From assembly GCA_016201575.1 (NCBI GenBank), contig JACQCN010000411.1, positions 1 through 7,037 on the forward strand: a DNA stretch of 7,037 bases. The letters run 5' to 3'. Under the pieces are notes generated by a model. It did not search any database and had not been told where the DNA came from. It saw only the letters and a list, made by a program, of their open reading frames with translations. This document shows positions 6,240 to 7,037 of the stretch, one piece after another. The translations under genes were made by a program, and so were the position numbers. Every line of letters starts with the position of its first letter. Position 1 is the first letter of the stretch. The stretch comes from Candidatus Rokuibacteriota bacterium (GTDB lineage: Bacteria; Methylomirabilota; Methylomirabilia; Rokubacteriales; CSP1-6).

Positions 6240-6309
6240 AGCGCCGGCTTTGCCGGCGCAAGTCGGTTCACGGGGGAGGCTCGGAGGGGGCCGTCGAGGC
6301 CCCCTCCGA
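6240..6309 (+). repeat. Two-hairpin repeat, tandem unit 1
   Basis: Hairpin 2 has perfect 8-bp arms GCGCCGGC/GCCGGCGC at 6241-6248 and 6252-6259 with loop TTT, the exact reverse complement of the palindrome in copy A. The linker (6260-6280) includes GGGGGAGGCTCGGA. Hairpin 1 is a perfect 12-bp stem at 6281-6292 and 6298-6309 with loop GTCGA. Its arms differ from those in unit 2 and copy A, but both arms have changed together so pairing is kept. That points to selection for the fold or to separate origins of a palindromic module. Confidence 0.8.
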
Positions 6310-6314
6310 CTATC

Positions 6315-6383
6315 GAGCGCCGGCTGCGCCGGGCGCAATCCCGGGGGGAGGTTCGGAAGGGGGGCGAAGCCCCCCTCCGAGCT
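6315..6383 (+). repeat. Two-hairpin repeat, tandem unit 2, directly behind the amidase stop
   Basis: Hairpin 2 here is imperfect (GCGCCGGC, then GCCGGGCGC, within 6317-6336). The linker has CAATCCCGGGGGGAGGTTCGGA. Hairpin 1 is GGGGGGC (6359-6365), loop GAA, GCCCCCC (6369-6375), extended by A-T and, past a bulged A at 6357, by TCGG/CCGA (6353-6356 with 6377-6380). The unit ends 1 base before the amidase stop codon (6385-6387). Read from the amidase, the high-GC hairpin begins only a few bases after the stop, so it may act as a terminator or as a block to 3' exonucleases; no T-tract follows it. Confidence 0.8.
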
Positions 6384-6384
6384 C

Positions 6385-7037
6385 TTACAGACCCATCTTC
6401 GCGAGCAGGGGCGGCCAGCGGTCCTTCCAGGGCGCCGCGACCTCGTAGGCGGCCGACGCGCGCAGCACCGTCGGGTCGTCGAGGTGGCGGCCGACGATCT
6501 GCAGCCCCACCGGCAGCCCGTCGCTCGTGAACCCGGCGGGCACCGTCGCCGCGGGCTGGCCCGTCATGTTGAAGGGGAACGTGAACGGCAGCCACTGGAA
6601 CGGGCCCGCCTTCTTGCCGTCGATGGTCTCGGGCCCCTGGATGCCGAGCGGGAAGGCCGCGACCGCCGTGGTCGGCGTCAGGAGCAGGTCGTACTTGCGG
6701 AAGAAGCGCCACGACTTGTTGGTCACCGCCTTGCGCACCATGATCGCGTCCGTGAACGCCTCGTCGGGGATCGGGCCCGTTAGGGCCTCCACGAGGTGCG
6801 GCATCATCTGGCTCCCGTACTGCTGGATGAGCCGCCGCATGCCCTTGAGGTCCGTCTCCAGCAGGACGAGCGTGAAGAAGGGGCCGAAGGGATCCTCCCA
6901 GCCGGGATTCGCCTCCTCGACGATGCAGCCGAGGTCGCGCTCGAACACGCGCGCCGCCTTGCCGGCCACCTCGCGCACCTCCGGATCCACCAGCGCGTAG
7001 CCCCAGTTCGGGGTGTAGGCGACGCGCAGCCCCTTGA
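6385..7037 (-). CDS. Amidase-signature family hydrolase, C-terminal part (cut by window edge)
   Basis: The visible 216 residues match the C-terminal half of amidase-signature enzymes (GatA, acetamidase/amidase family), which hydrolyse amide bonds with a Ser-cisSer-Lys triad. The catalytic Gly/Ser-rich signature lies upstream of base 7037 and cannot be checked. What is seen: KGLRVAYTPNWGYALVDPEV at the window edge, a typical family block; YDLLLTPTTAVAAFPLG; FPFNMTGQPAATVPAGFTSDGLPVGLQIVGR, the hallmark C-terminal motif; and LDDPTVLRASAAYE close to the end. The frame is open to the edge, and an in-frame GTG at 6990 is internal, not a start, because strongly conserved sequence continues upstream of it. 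The insert with DLKGMRRLIQQYGSQMMPHLVEAL resembles the variable substrate-pocket region, so specificity is open. It is convergent to the methyltransferase and separated by the hairpin array, so it belongs to another transcription unit. Confidence 0.92.
   Translation of the reverse strand, partial: KGLRVAYTPNWGYALVDPEVREVAGKAARVFERDLGCIVEEANPGWEDPFGPFFTLVLLETDLKGMRRLIQQYGSQMMPHLVEALTGPIPDEAFTDAIMVRKAVTNKSWRFFRKYDLLLTPTTAVAAFPLGIQGPETIDGKKAGPFQWLPFTFPFNMTGQPAATVPAGFTSDGLPVGLQIVGRHLDDPTVLRASAAYEVAAPWKDRWPPLLAKMGL

Larger units (their letters stand above)
6072..6384. other. Convergent intergenic region filled with hairpins and repeats
   Basis: This 313-base spacer lies between the tails of the methyltransferase (plus strand) and the amidase (minus strand). 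I see no gene in it; frames crossing it are of repeat composition. It holds, in order, a short GCGCCGG hairpin (6121-6139), a direct repeat CTTCGAGCG (6182-6190 and 6195-6203), a nested hairpin (6206-6239), and two tandem two-hairpin units (6240-6309 and 6315-6383). The array probably serves transcript ends from both sides, but none of the hairpins has a T-tract, so classical intrinsic termination is not shown. Confidence 0.75.

Noticed and set aside
6281..6380. G/C-run hairpins called as standard intrinsic terminators
   Set aside because: The stems are strong and well placed, but no run of T follows on either strand. They are kept as repeats with a possible terminator role.
6121..6383. Hairpin cluster considered as a CRISPR array
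   Set aside because: Units are unequal, directly abutting or irregularly spaced, diverged, and have no uniform spacers; they are palindromic two-hairpin elements.
5912..6712. Minus-strand open frame spanning the convergent spacer, read as a gene
   Set aside because: Its residues are out of frame with the amidase, and its middle is translated hairpin repeat.

Overview
The window is very GC-rich DNA, densely packed with genes, from what looks like an uncultured diderm bacterium. The mix of a Dpp/Opp-type peptide importer, an amidase-signature enzyme, an LpxL/HtrB-like acyltransferase and compact GC-rich two-hairpin repeats reminds me of soil and sediment lineages such as candidate Rokubacteria/Methylomirabilota. 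That placement is an impression from recall; no marker gene is present to prove it.

Left half (1-3387, minus strand): a three-gene ABC importer operon. A secreted family 5 solute-binding protein (1870-3387) is followed 5 bases later by a DppB-type permease (917-1864), and then by a DppC-type permease (106-951) whose start overlaps the end of dppB. No ATPase gene lies in the window. A possible promoter sits just upstream of the binding protein and would give an almost leaderless transcript.

Middle (3388-6071, plus strand): after a 140-base divergent spacer comes a second cluster. It holds a 100-residue protein with one N-terminal membrane segment that I do not recognise (3528-3830), a lysophospholipid/lipid A-type acyltransferase (3833-4804) 2 bases downstream, and a class I SAM-dependent methyltransferase with a winged-helix-like N-terminal region (4863-6071) after a 58-base gap. 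The three probably form one transcription unit that modifies a lipid or acylated small molecule at the membrane; the substrate cannot be read from sequence.

Right end (6072-7037): a 313-base convergent spacer filled with hairpins and repeat units, then the C-terminal part of an amidase-signature hydrolase on the minus strand, cut by the window edge.

The most distinctive feature is a roughly 65-75 base repeat made of two hairpins. Two tandem copies lie just behind the amidase stop. A third, inverted copy lies at the 3' end of the acyltransferase gene, where it is read in frame and supplies the last 23 codons and the stop. All three copies have the same polarity relative to the gene they follow. 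I found no clearly new enzymatic system; the repeat and its capture as coding sequence are the best leads.
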